Below, one piece after another: positions 63,601-64,000 of a stretch of 64,000 nt of DNA. Numbering within the stretch: the stretch's first letter is position 1; every line of letters begins with the position of its first letter. The translations under genes were made by a program, and so were the position numbers. The notes beneath the pieces are model-generated. The model did not search any database. It was not told the DNA's origin and saw only the letters and a program-made list of their open reading frames with translations. This DNA is from Triops longicaudatus (taxonomy: Eukaryota; Arthropoda; Branchiopoda; Notostraca; Triopsidae): the NCBI GenBank assembly GCA_022885665.1, contig JAGQDJ010000119.1, forward strand, positions 105,654 through 169,653, given 5' to 3'.

Positions 63601-63930
63601 ACTTCGAGTGTCATAACCGCATCGTCGGCTTTCGTTACGGCTGCCCAGTCATCCATATCAGCGCAGCAATCCAATTTGAGAACATATGCAGATGTATTGC
63701 GGACACCGTCTCCTCACCAATCGCAAGAAGCCACGGTAACGGAGACGAAACTGGGCTTAACTTCCGAAGTCGACAAACGCATTCCTGATACTTGGCGTCC
63801 ATCCGGGCCTCGAAGACAAATGGAGCTCGCGATAGCTGAATGCAAGCACAGACTCGGGCAGTTGGAAGCAGCCATTCCCGAATCGTCTTCTGGTATTACG
63901 GCATCATCAACAGACCATACTTCCAACCTG
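57..63930 (+). CDS. SYNE1: Nesprin/MSP-300-like giant spectrin-repeat protein (82 exons, partial at both ends)
   Basis: Nesprins tie the actin cytoskeleton to the outer nuclear membrane through N-terminal CH domains, a long spectrin rod and a C-terminal KASH domain. Visible here: a CH2 domain with the nesprin-type signature LLDPEDVDVAKPDEKS followed by YVAQFL, then thousands of residues of amphipathic helices with the Trp/Leu spacing of spectrin repeats. Every exon join keeps the frame; the exon lengths add up to an exact multiple of three (about 14,325 codons). The first exon begins at the acceptor ending at 56 and the last ends at the donor GTATGAG at 63931, so CH1, the start codon and the C-terminus lie outside. 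67 of 81 introns are phase 0. A plakin (MACF/dystonin) is less likely: no plakin domain follows the CH pair. The symbol is the family name; the insect ortholog is Msp300. The exact ortholog within the family is inferred. Confidence 0.9.
757..2078 (+). CDS. SYNE1: Exons 3-5: first spectrin repeats after CH2
   Basis: Exons 757-873, 953-1637 and 1720-2078. Residues about 172-558. The start, PQVSQTGSFEAEMNNFVAW, is the short connector into the first helix; repeats follow with typical Trp positions (ENWQEIETAWQTLE; VAEWIQNAENLI; DRWKRVSTELRCVQ). Exon 3 ends on ATG before GTATTT and a 15-T run that starts at 877. The exon 4|5 junction is phase 1 and recreates GAT (Asp). The donor of exon 5 (GTAAGC) is followed by a 21-T tract at 2086-2106. 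These repeats form the actin-proximal start of the rod; no interruption or frameshift is seen. Confidence 0.88.
2316..3537 (+). CDS. SYNE1: Exons 6-8: spectrin repeats
   Basis: Exons 2316-2480, 2536-3177 and 3241-3537, all joined in phase 0 (residues about 559-926). Spectrin-type helices are clear: RRIEYKN-type heptads near the start, then AWVQEAEQFLAG, VQEWEKKLSSG, TAWLQRAEALLADR and QNWLPEERR, each with the conserved Trp of helix A and charged heptads after it. The intron at 2481-2535 is only 55 nt. Exon 8 ends at CACCAA before GTAAAG. Nothing beyond a structural rod role can be read from these repeats. Confidence 0.87.
3609..4077 (+). CDS. SYNE1: Exons 9-10: spectrin repeat exons without a simple ORF
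   Basis: Exon 9 (3609-3829) and exon 10 (3969-4077) are real but easily missed, because neither stands out as a long open frame from a start codon. Exon 9 reads ECFPNGPIVRAAEESL, then MARLSELYSQQV, then IGTQWEVLLKRAQAFESQ. Exon 10 completes a split Lys codon (phase 2) and reads FAEMISWMGSVDASIAKI. The acceptors are AACGTAG at 3608 and TTCACAG at 3968; the donors are GTAAGC and GTATGT. The helix pattern and Trp positions continue those of the neighbouring exons, and including both exons keeps the long frame, which is strong support. Confidence 0.85.
4222..6143 (+). CDS. SYNE1: Exons 11-14: spectrin repeats
   Basis: Exons 4222-4720, 4779-5035, 5154-5726 and 5835-6143 (residues about 1037-1582). 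The 11|12 junction is phase 1 (A + AT gives Asn, LKNSQKLW). Helical repeats carry MKWLVQTLDAL, KLWTDYQDQKDEIMALLEQ, VRSWLQQAQKLLQQLL and VNWLDGVEKEQ. Exon 13 contains a Ser/Thr-rich loop near residue 1400 (SPSSQDVVDTTPVTASTAS), unusual inside a repeat. The intron between exons 13 and 14 (5727-5834) has no in-frame stop. The donor of exon 14 is the weak GTTTGA, the only in-phase GT before a TGA, so that end is less certain. Confidence 0.84.
5727..5834 (+). other. Stop-free in-frame intron (possible exitron)
   Basis: 108 nt, exactly 36 codons, GT-AG bounded, with no stop in the gene frame. If retained it would insert a hydrophobic stretch including YLFAAFTIYLLLCNYC into a spectrin repeat. T-rich intron composition alone can create such codons, so it is most simply a normal intron. 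Confidence 0.5.
6432..10601 (+). CDS. SYNE1: Exon 15: 4.17-kb uninterrupted spectrin-repeat exon
   Basis: A single exon of 1,390 codons, phase 0 at both ends (acceptor CTCCAG at 6431, donor GTAAAA at 10602). It encodes about a dozen successive spectrin repeats (residues about 1583-2972). Helix A Trp motifs recur roughly every 110 residues: ERWQDLAAWHQ, VTTWLNNTRAQA, IRSWKEREESL, LLNWASDMKEG, NWQRFIATSRERL, FSSWLRETEGRI, MRTWLRDSETQL, CSWIDETRAKLE, FREWLSSLESDL and LGNWLRQKESCV. All neighbouring repeats are split by small introns, so this block stands out; loss of introns through a reverse-transcribed copy or an ancestral intronless block would both explain it. The protein role is the rod. Confidence 0.9.
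10812..12417 (+). CDS. SYNE1: Exons 16-19: spectrin repeats in small exons
   Basis: Exons 10812-11312, 11367-11531, 11583-11742 and 11805-12417. Introns are as short as 51 nt (11532-11582). The repeats read LTRWLRDIEQAMQQ, IQDWFASQRDQLE, LNHWFREQETVLR and LGWLFGLEAVLERL. Each also carries the loop-plus-helix signature of this rod, in which LDEKEAQLKAF or LQEKRAQLQNHK precedes a VHQEILTHQPLVES-type helix. That signature recurs through the following 10 kb, so these units probably arose by tandem duplication. The 18|19 junction is phase 1 and 19|20 is phase 2, both reconstructing sensible codons. Confidence 0.88.
12503..14541 (+). CDS. SYNE1: Exons 20-25: spectrin repeats in six small exons
   Basis: Exons 12503-12695, 12767-13034, 13105-13282, 13350-13545, 13890-13964 and 14389-14541. 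Exon 24 (75 nt; EIPRLIESHSRAVQEF) has no start codon, but it exactly supplies the helix expected after LEQKQEQLEKYQ, so exon 23 joins exon 24 directly. The donor of exon 22 (GTGCGT at 13283) is inferred from phase: AA + A gives Lys before FDFDKYC. Exon 25 holds MDKMSDDSSDMIHLSGD, matching the loop before the next repeat. Introns of 344 and 424 nt flank exon 24. Confidence 0.82.
13546..14388 (+). other. Introns either side of exon 24
   Basis: 13546-13889 and 13965-14388 are introns. The first holds an 18-codon helical-looking stretch at 13755-13807 (LEAKQNALSERMENLKTK) after a TTAATAG acceptor, but it has no donor of the right phase. The second is mostly pyrimidine-rich and holds nothing I can name. 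Confidence 0.6.
14600..16226 (+). CDS. SYNE1: Exons 26-29: spectrin repeats
   Basis: Exons 14600-15250, 15303-15467, 15526-15686 and 15749-16226 (residues about 3807-4291). Repeats show CSSWISEAQGKFKA, LCNWLRDVEGQLPAD with LDEKRAQLATYRTLLQDVL, LEWLDATQSAVEL and CSSWLKQTDTRLHA. The segment YPTTAPDGKETVRLQLQELQ (about residue 3885) is one of several recurring 'APDGKE/TSPEGQE' loops in this rod: compare TAPDGREG in exon 16, TTANGREK in exon 19 and TSPAGQES in exon 33. The 28|29 junction is phase 2 (CA + A). The intron at 15251-15302 is 52 nt. Confidence 0.88.
16367..17609 (+). CDS. SYNE1: Exons 30-34: spectrin repeats in small exons
   Basis: Exons 16367-16537, 16593-16748, 16808-17128, 17204-17357 and 17434-17609. 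Exon 31 has no ATG-started frame but reads SNLDDTIQKWAGFLEQIHQL with perfect phase. Other helix signatures are LIAWLNRAREKVPSM and LNEWLQQIEIELKA. The 33|34 junction is phase 1 (G + AT gives Asp). Each exon covers about half a repeat, and most are multiples of three between phase-0 introns. Confidence 0.86.
17742..20296 (+). CDS. SYNE1: Exons 35-38: spectrin repeats
   Basis: Exons 17742-18731 (990 nt, three repeats), 18964-19649, 19796-19970 and 20024-20296. Motifs: ARKWIEDAREIVRAC, LKQWISEREAKLQQV, FMQWLRSAKEVLSKL, AVDWLNQTELTVQSF, CQDWIENTREKLNEV and LVDWMQEISMKIRSE. Exon 35 contains an extra basic loop (ARKTLTPGIRTLSLGERRAT) inserted between helix A and helix B of one repeat, about ten residues longer than its neighbours. 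The intron at 18732-18963 is A-rich. The 36|37 junction is phase 2, recreating an Arg codon. Confidence 0.88.
20428..22063 (+). CDS. SYNE1: Exons 39-42: spectrin repeats
   Basis: Exons 20428-20898, 20977-21294, 21356-21538 and 21599-22063, all phase 0. Helices include AADWVRKARIDAQQY, MKLWLDNFQGQIEQE, FAEWLHRAQGTVQDC and VGKWATEMDASLKED. Exon 39 ends in the acidic-Ser loop DEEKSSSKFPRCR before GTAAAG. Exon 42 starts GTVTRWEEFSEAC and ends MYITNREQTEEQIAAHN. No anomalies in frame or splice sites. Confidence 0.87.
22127..23887 (+). CDS. SYNE1: Exons 43-48: spectrin repeats, six small exons
   Basis: Exons 22127-22306, 22372-22530, 22639-22812, 23053-23157, 23284-23454 and 23528-23887, all phase 0 and all multiples of three. 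Exons 44, 45 and 46 lack start codons but read through cleanly: exon 44 has ILANLKIWEPEIVEQLEIPV, exon 45 has KTRLSVAVQACEAATACISR with a Pro-rich loop, and exon 46 has HERQLHQSVYERFVTLNDRI. Exon 48 contains YRVQLQDWYNWLDQLVKRSE. A 27-T tract (22556-22582) lies in the intron after exon 44. Because every exon here is frame-neutral, skipping any of them would keep the frame. Confidence 0.86.
22556..22582 (+). repeat. 27-nt poly-T tract
   Basis: Uninterrupted T run in the intron after exon 44. Similar runs follow the donors of exon 5 (2086-2106, 21 T) and exon 3 (877-891, 15 T). Confidence 0.9.
23945..26571 (+). CDS. SYNE1: Exons 49-54: spectrin/coiled-coil repeats
   Basis: Exons 23945-24214, 24273-24599, 24664-24787, 25008-25207, 25560-25895 and 25963-26571 (residues about 6188-6809). 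Helix A Trp residues become sparse here: after LAATNEWLKSKEAELTQPL, repeats such as LRILQDSLTQQRDVASKLDE and LRQLVLLRQQFQNLMVD have Leu or Gln in place of Trp. This part of the rod looks more like plain coiled coil or diverged repeats. The 51|52 junction is phase 1 (G + GA gives Gly). The exon 51 acceptor (GAAATGAAG at 24663) lacks a good pyrimidine tract but is the only one that fits the phase. Confidence 0.82.
25208..25559 (+). other. Intron between exons 52 and 53
   Basis: 352 nt, strongly pyrimidine-rich in its middle (CTTCTCGTTTTTTCTCTTCTC type). No conserved frame or repeat seen. Confidence 0.7.
26572..27688 (+). other. Intron between exons 54 and 55
   Basis: 1,117 nt, AT-rich. It contains the inverted-repeat element at 27292-27421; the rest shows no coding pattern or known element. 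Confidence 0.75.
27292..27421. repeat. Imperfect inverted repeat, possible MITE remnant
   Basis: Outer arms of 16 nt (27292-27307 and 27406-27421) pair at 15 positions; the shared core is ATTTTTGTGCAA. A second pair, TCCAGCCAATCG (27328-27339) and CGATTGGCCGGA (27374-27385), pairs at 11 of 12. Both pairs are spaced 20 nt apart on each side, so they share one dyad centre. The material between them pairs poorly. No target-site duplication is evident. Confidence 0.55.
27689..29800 (+). CDS. SYNE1: Exons 55-58: spectrin-like repeats
   Basis: Exons 27689-28348, 29119-29301, 29457-29579 and 29649-29800. Exon 55 begins VLAAEVLSLLSNIESL and carries an acidic Ser-rich turn (RDSETEEEESAMSLPSS), then VVRQLRSWQEEASLKLC, a clear helix A. 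Exon 56 reads AQQTALDAFVDRAKEVESRA, exon 57 TLLSRIKAFAAKLNGCDQVL and exon 58 ALERDIHQLAPLHQELLHT. Exon 57 uses the donor GTTAGA. The exon 58 donor is in phase 2 and recreates Arg with exon 59. Long introns (1,117, 770 and 1,111 nt) set these exons apart. Confidence 0.84.
28349..29118 (+). other. Intron between exons 55 and 56
   Basis: 770 nt. AT-rich, no long open frame in the gene frame and no repeat recognised. Confidence 0.7.
29801..30911 (+). other. Intron between exons 58 and 59
   Basis: 1,111 nt. Contains two CACGTG E-box sequences, at about 30583 and 30868, both in a GCCACGTG context. E-boxes can bind bHLH factors, but their presence alone proves nothing. No exon is supported. Confidence 0.6.
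30912..33035 (+). CDS. SYNE1: Exons 59-63: spectrin-like repeats
   Basis: Exons 30912-31086, 31988-32101, 32181-32375, 32494-32673 and 32889-33035. Exon 59 reads LLETVQRRISDTEQELQILD and then VLAVDAWLTDPSSLDVHLQ; exon 60 reads DLRSRIEQLKKQSKEFAAE with no ATG-led frame. Later helices are VEHVQTWICQAEGRVQDR, VKNWLESKKLQ and VVKVWVEEKRVFLDEPLH. Donors GTGGGT (32674) and GTAATA (32376) are acceptable but not ideal. All joins after exon 59 are phase 0. Confidence 0.84.
31087..31987 (+). other. Intron between exons 59 and 60
   Basis: 901 nt, more GC-rich than the other long introns, with several short open frames on both strands. None has the helical or repeat character of the gene, and none is phase-compatible with good splice sites at both ends. 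Confidence 0.65.
33098..33966 (+). CDS. SYNE1: Exons 64-67: end of the first spectrin rod
   Basis: Exons 33098-33256, 33345-33557, 33613-33762 and 33856-33966, all phase 0. Exon 64 (TAVKSCKHVTRTVSDMGKEL), exon 66 (DDLQKLLDGLQAEVREQSTT) and exon 67 (EIQNLRHQIIQGEQQLRIVS) are open in the gene frame without start codons of their own. Exon 65 carries VKAWVEKSQQNLENPL, the last clear helix A with Trp before the giant disordered exon. Exon 67 ends AVAEQN at about residue 7663. From here the transcript may continue either to a terminal exon at 35074 or to the giant exon at 35588. Confidence 0.84.
33967..35587 (+). other. Intron between exons 67 and 68, containing the alternative terminal exon
   Basis: 1,621 nt. 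34600-35030 is strongly pyrimidine-rich, which leaves three frames open without protein-like content. The alternative exon lies at 35074-35184. A run of 11 G occurs at about 35429-35439. Confidence 0.7.
35074..35184 (+). CDS. SYNE1: Putative alternative terminal exon (36 residues + stop)
   Basis: After the acceptor AACTGCAG (ends 35073) the phase-0 frame reads SWRERIAALQTKMAARHERC, then KLLLQRGTPDFEPLET and TAG. It looks like coding helix rather than chance: Trp, ALQ and a run of Arg/Lys/Glu in register. It also resembles the start of exon 68 (ALQTKMAARHE here against ALQAQMEACGRH there). No usable donor occurs before the stop, so it cannot be an internal exon; spliced to exon 67 it would end the protein at about 7,700 residues, without the disordered inserts or any KASH domain. 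I see no canonical AATAAA between the stop and 35587, which lowers confidence. Confidence 0.5.
   Translation, partial: SWRERIAALQTKMAARHERCKLLLQRGTPDFEPLET
35588..43675 (+). CDS. SYNE1: Exon 68: 8.1-kb disordered, repeat-bearing exon (2,696 residues)
   Basis: Phase-0 exon from the acceptor CCCTAG (35587). The preferred donor is AAAAG|GTGGGC at 43676; a second in-phase candidate, CAG|GTCGTT at 43715, has a poorer +3 and +5. Apart from a short starting helix (ALQAQMEACGRHIRS), the product is low-complexity, rich in Ser, Thr, Pro, Glu and Val, with no spectrin pattern. In order: SYADIAAG (35783), SYADILRG (36641), SYAQILASG (37295); several basic clusters (37645-38410); a long Thr/Val/Glu-rich stretch (38400-39900); a Ser-Pro region (39860-40200); three acidic Trp/Phe-Leu-Asp motifs (40573-41170); and three copies of a SWAxLVATGK module (41213-43290). 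Likely a flexible interaction platform, inferred from composition only. I do not recognise it as a described domain. Confidence 0.85.
35783..35821 (+). repeat. Short motif copy 1: SYADIAAGRRSPS
   Basis: First instance of a recurring [ST]-[YW]-A-x-[ILV] motif, 65 residues into exon 68. It is followed by Gly and a basic Ser-Pro stretch, which suggests a phosphorylatable flank. Related copies are at 36641, 37295, 41213, 41924, 42791 and 63682. Confidence 0.7.
36641..36712 (+). repeat. Short motif copy 2: SYADILRG with amphipathic tail
   Basis: SYADILRG is followed by KALNLYHRGLAGVILD, one of the few hydrophobic stretches in this exon. It sits in an otherwise polar Gln/Pro/Ser-rich context, as expected of a linear binding motif. 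Confidence 0.7.
37295..37345 (+). repeat. Short motif copy 3: SYAQILASG
   Basis: SYAQILASG is followed by LQLPLVGIATTL, again a motif plus a hydrophobic patch, preceded by SPGRM. The motif-plus-patch layout matches copy 2. Confidence 0.7.
40573..41170 (+). repeat. Three acidic Trp/Phe-Leu-Asp motifs
   Basis: Three spaced copies of a hydrophobic core followed by an acidic run: DDAWMSVLDDNAAFAFDDDDEE (split as DDAWMSVLDD and FAFDDDD, from 40573), DDDWMAMLDEDD with FDDDED (from 40871), and FSDAFLDILDNQEMDWGDDD (from 41099). The pattern is an acidic start, W/F, two residues, M/V/I, LD, then a run of Asp/Glu. The spacers are Lys/Glu/Pro/Ala-rich. They resemble acidic-aromatic short linear motifs that fold on binding; the partner is unknown. 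Confidence 0.7.
41213..41830 (+). repeat. SWAxLVATGK module, copy A
   Basis: First of three long tandem modules. Order of sub-blocks: SWASLVATGKPEP; PLPTLVVIG; VDPDAF with the basic run RRERRRRKWR and then SQSES; VREIEQRRRKARISESEKEA with an IALAIEQ-type helix; and finally QWPDPSLL. Each sub-block has a counterpart in copies B and C. Confidence 0.8.
41924..42523 (+). repeat. SWAxLVATGK module, copy B
   Basis: Same block order as copy A: SWAGLVATGKPKE; PLPSLVVIG; VDPEGF and RKQRRQRKWRSSQSES; VKELEQRKRRSRLSESEREA with LADAIEHG; then SWPDPFYFL. Start-to-start spacing from copy A is 711 nt (237 residues). A further SWPEYP element follows at about 42697 within a Gln-rich spacer (LRNLLIDSWPEYP). 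Confidence 0.8.
42791..43290 (+). repeat. SWAxLVATGK module, copy C
   Basis: SWAKLVATGKPKP; PLPTLVVVG; DPEAF with RREKRRRKWRSSQSES; VREIERRQQRARLSESEKD with LAEQIERG. The WPDP end is missing or replaced by TYWSEQF at about 43350. It starts 867 nt (289 residues) after copy B. Confidence 0.8.
43676..44115 (+). other. Intron between exons 68 and 69
   Basis: 440 nt after the preferred donor. The frame stays open past that donor to a TGA at 43826, so use of the alternative donor at 43715 would add 13 residues. No other element was seen. Confidence 0.6.
44116..44971 (+). CDS. SYNE1: Exons 69-72: helical exons between the two disordered regions
   Basis: Exons 44116-44229, 44286-44459, 44512-44676 and 44786-44971, phase 0 throughout, totalling 213 residues. 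The acceptor of exon 69 is a NAGNAG (TTTAG|CAG|TCC), so one Gln may be in or out. Helices read YEFMQNQVQQVESAIHAL, IQLLKANIAGLRTRVTTLIS, LIAELDRWLTLTHTAVSNE and LVERETQLRRMIEQCNQL. This is about two spectrin repeats, forming a rod island between two unstructured segments. Confidence 0.82.
44972..45614 (+). other. Intron between exons 72 and 73
   Basis: 643 nt. It holds a 181-codon ATG-initiated frame (45035-45580) rich in Phe, Leu and Ser with no recognisable domain, probably a product of T-rich sequence. Confidence 0.6.
45615..51836 (+). CDS. SYNE1: Exon 73: 6.2-kb exon, disordered repeats then spectrin helices
   Basis: Phase 0 at both ends (acceptor CCGTAG at 45614, donor GTAAGC at 51837), 2,074 codons, residues about 10573-12646. 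The first ~1,640 residues are low-complexity and acidic: Thr/Val/Glu-rich to about 46200; a beta-like VVRQIRRRVIRKIVIIDG segment (46221-46274); Glu/Gln/Pro-rich stretches; a 150-residue tandem repeat (47811-49473); and a Lys cluster (KRDKKKRKKEEKK, about 49941). From about 50550 helical repeats resume, with IQWQEVQSLLTSRLQHLQN, VTEWLETIEYRVYTIKQM, IQAIQMRWEQFLQSI and LHSALAQWSVVENEC. One exon therefore joins a disordered insert to the next rod section. Confidence 0.87.
47811..48266 (+). repeat. 150-residue repeat, unit 1
   Basis: Starts SFFIQSPQTEFEVTERIK, then FWTAHQSQEPKRDETLPG with LSVEEIWAVAAP, then YELAGVTLENFELPLPSKPE. It is the most diverged of the full units, lasting 456 nt to the next start. 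Confidence 0.78.
48267..48716 (+). repeat. 150-residue repeat, unit 2
   Basis: SFMISSPSLEFQATERTT; RWIQFTSQEPKSPKNLPQ and LSEEDIWGVAKP; YDIGMAPLESFELPVPAKSD followed by RPSLLQTDLLATIPTDLP. 450 nt. The last two blocks are nearly identical to unit 3, which implies recent duplication or strong constraint. Confidence 0.82.
48717..49229 (+). repeat. 150-residue repeat, unit 3
   Basis: SFFTRSPNAEFALAEQVK; RWVTFTSQEPKSPENLPQ and LSEEDIWGVAKS; YDIGIVPLESFELPVPAKSD followed by RPSLLETNLIASVPTELP. 513 nt, longer than unit 2 through an inserted Ser/Thr/Phe-rich stretch before the RWV block. Confidence 0.82.
49230..49473 (+). repeat. 150-residue repeat, partial unit 4
   Basis: NFFIRSPNTEFEMAERVK is well kept; the middle block has decayed to LPEIPVEEIWSAAIPS, and the YDIG/ELPVP block is absent. 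Reads as a truncated last unit. Confidence 0.72.
52084..53440 (+). CDS. SYNE1: Exons 74-75: spectrin repeats
   Basis: Exons 52084-52386 and 52475-53440, phase 0. Exon 74 starts DICEQLVVCQGRAEELIAVC and includes VQTWLTAAKPHIEQL; exon 75 has LEELQLWLSKFHREIRHTKQ and VAWKLYYKLLGQVRFLIRE. Regular spectrin-like heptads continue the rod begun at the end of exon 73. Followed by a 1.75-kb intron. Confidence 0.86.
53871..53903. promoter_or_regulatory. Two perfect TGACGTCA (CRE-type) palindromes
   Basis: TGACGTCA occurs at 53871-53878 and again at 53896-53903, separated by 17 nt that are themselves close to palindromic (CAGTAAATATATTACTG overlaps the spacer and the second site). TGACGTCA is the full consensus for CREB/ATF-type bZIP dimers. 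Two perfect 8-mers 25 nt apart in an intron are unlikely by chance. A regulatory role is inferred. Confidence 0.5.
54863..54870 (+). promoter_or_regulatory. TATA-box-like element in intron 75
   Basis: TATATAAA followed by GG lies 319 nt upstream of exon 76. A start site about 30 nt downstream would fall near 54895 and give a transcript that could splice or read into exon 76. No clear initiator or downstream promoter element is visible, so a promoter is only possible. Confidence 0.3.
55189..55518 (+). CDS. SYNE1: Exon 76: spectrin repeat exon flanked by the two largest introns
   Basis: A 330-nt phase-0 exon, exactly 110 codons, the length of one spectrin repeat. It reads ELDKYLESNRPLLDEFKAAA, then MSTWDQVGASLGEIAARYHQ and FSDWEKLECRIREIETSV. 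The acceptor TTTTTCTGCAG is strong. It sits between introns of 1,748 and 4,456 nt, so it is the best candidate for the first coding exon of any short isoform made from an internal promoter. The first in-frame Met is about 26 codons in (PMTLAAP). Confidence 0.86.
55519..59974 (+). other. 4.5-kb intron between exons 76 and 77
   Basis: The largest gap in the window. It contains short palindromes (56529-56550 and 58509-58525), a tRNA B-box-like string at about 57646-57656, and AT-rich sequence. I found no coding exon in the gene frame with proper splice sites, no tRNA and no transposase-like frame. Confidence 0.7.
59975..60907 (+). CDS. SYNE1: Exons 77-79: spectrin-like exons with Ser/Pro-rich inserts
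   Basis: Exons 59975-60370, 60432-60620 and 60719-60907, all phase 0. Exon 77 begins with helix VLAEEVALQEQNLQKIKSAG, then has a ~40-residue non-helical insert (PAPTPLSLLSFASATASSG...) before returning to LKALQRALAELEKLAEKH. Exon 78 ends in a Pro-rich loop (RLPPLVSHSPRAITPVPSLQ). Exon 79 reads QWQSVFQTVFAQYERLLTKL. The exon 78 acceptor (GCGTGAAG at 60431) is weak but the only one in phase. The inserts look like loops between repeats. Confidence 0.82.
60970..61846 (+). CDS. SYNE1: Exons 80-81: spectrin repeats
   Basis: Exons 60970-61572 and 61629-61846. Exon 80 has LDLWTAYRLSLNKFQNWLAQ, followed by RIELRRLQERSIPLAAHRID and LHTWRDCLRRLTVHFTKI. Exon 81 reads LLTVQTLVGDIEQLGRIVEL and HRDEVEHQLQQLLYLLEERM and ends in phase 2 at FVQ + AG, completing Arg with exon 82. 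The 56-nt intron between them and the 241-nt T-rich intron after exon 81 have normal splice sites. Confidence 0.86.
62088..63930 (+). CDS. SYNE1: Exon 82: last spectrin repeats and start of a disordered tail
   Basis: Acceptor CTCTAG at 62087, phase 2; donor CTG|GTATGAG at 63931 (the stop six bases further on lies in the intron). Residues about 13711-14325. Helical repeats carry FTSWSQDFENKLCIQR, LLCWMNHMELQLSSPL, LEALWAEWRHIRSLMP, LYRMWKELTEKLAALY and GLCVWLTDFNIRLSEI. From about 63400 the sequence turns Ser/Thr-rich (SQDSEPVSPSSERILSL...), contains TYADVLRTPSP (63682-63714), and ends with another short helix (RRQMELAIAECKHRLGQLEA). No KASH-type membrane segment is present; it must lie in exons beyond the window. 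Confidence 0.87.
63682..63714 (+). repeat. Short motif copy 7: TYADVLRTPSP
   Basis: Matches the [ST]-[YW]-A-x-[ILV] motif of exon 68, most closely SYADILRG, but lies about 20 kb and over 4,000 residues away in the tail of exon 82. The TPSP flank offers proline-directed phosphorylation sites. Confidence 0.65.
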
Positions 63931-63976
63931 GTATGAGTCTTTTATAGTAGTTAATTAATTTAAGTTTTAAGAAGTT

Positions 63977-64000
63977 TATATATATATATATATATATATA
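63977..64000 (+). repeat. (TA)n microsatellite at window end
   Basis: Twelve TA units reaching the window edge, inside the intron after exon 82; the true length is unknown. Confidence 0.95.

Noticed and set aside
1..64000. Operons, ribosome binding sites, CRISPR arrays, insertion sequences
   Set aside because: The window is intron-containing eukaryotic DNA; none of these structures is present.

Overview
The whole window is one strand-plus stretch of a single giant eukaryotic gene. It is open at both ends and encodes a nesprin/MSP-300-type (SYNE family) spectrin-repeat protein. I placed 82 coding exons between 57 and 63930 using GT-AG boundaries and reading-frame continuity. By hand count they total 42,975 nt, an exact multiple of three, giving about 14,325 residues; roughly two thirds of the window is coding. 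The second calponin-homology (CH) domain lies in the first two exons. CH1 and the start codon lie upstream. The last exon ends at a splice donor, so the C-terminus, where a KASH domain would be expected, lies downstream.

Organism: many introns are only 51-65 nt, with a few of 0.4-4.5 kb. Minimal introns, a very large intact nesprin and moderate GC content suggest an invertebrate animal with fairly compact genes, such as an arthropod or another ecdysozoan. The species cannot be named from the sequence.

Layout: 57-639 CH1-CH2 linker and CH2. 757-33966, about 65 exons of nearly pure spectrin-repeat rod (about 7,450 residues, roughly 65-70 repeats), including one uninterrupted 4.17-kb exon. 35074-35184, a likely alternative terminal exon with its own stop. 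35588-43675, an 8.1-kb exon encoding a low-complexity, Ser/Thr/Pro/Glu-rich region with repeated short motifs and three copies of a larger SWAxLVATGK module. 44116-44971, four small helical exons. 45615-51836, a 6.2-kb exon: a second disordered region with a tandem repeat of about 150 residues, then a return to spectrin-like helices. 52084-63930, further spectrin repeats split by introns of 1.7 kb and 4.5 kb, ending in a short disordered tail with another TYADVL motif.

Biological reading: nesprins link actin (through the CH pair) to the nuclear envelope (through KASH), with the spectrin rod as spacer. Here the rod is interrupted by two large exon-encoded disordered inserts (about 2,700 and 1,650 residues). 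Both carry internal repeats I do not recognise from described families; these are the most novel part of the window. No second gene, RNA gene, CRISPR array or intact transposon could be supported. The long introns hold only an imperfect hairpin, a pair of perfect TGACGTCA sites, a TATA-like element and homopolymer or dinucleotide tracts.
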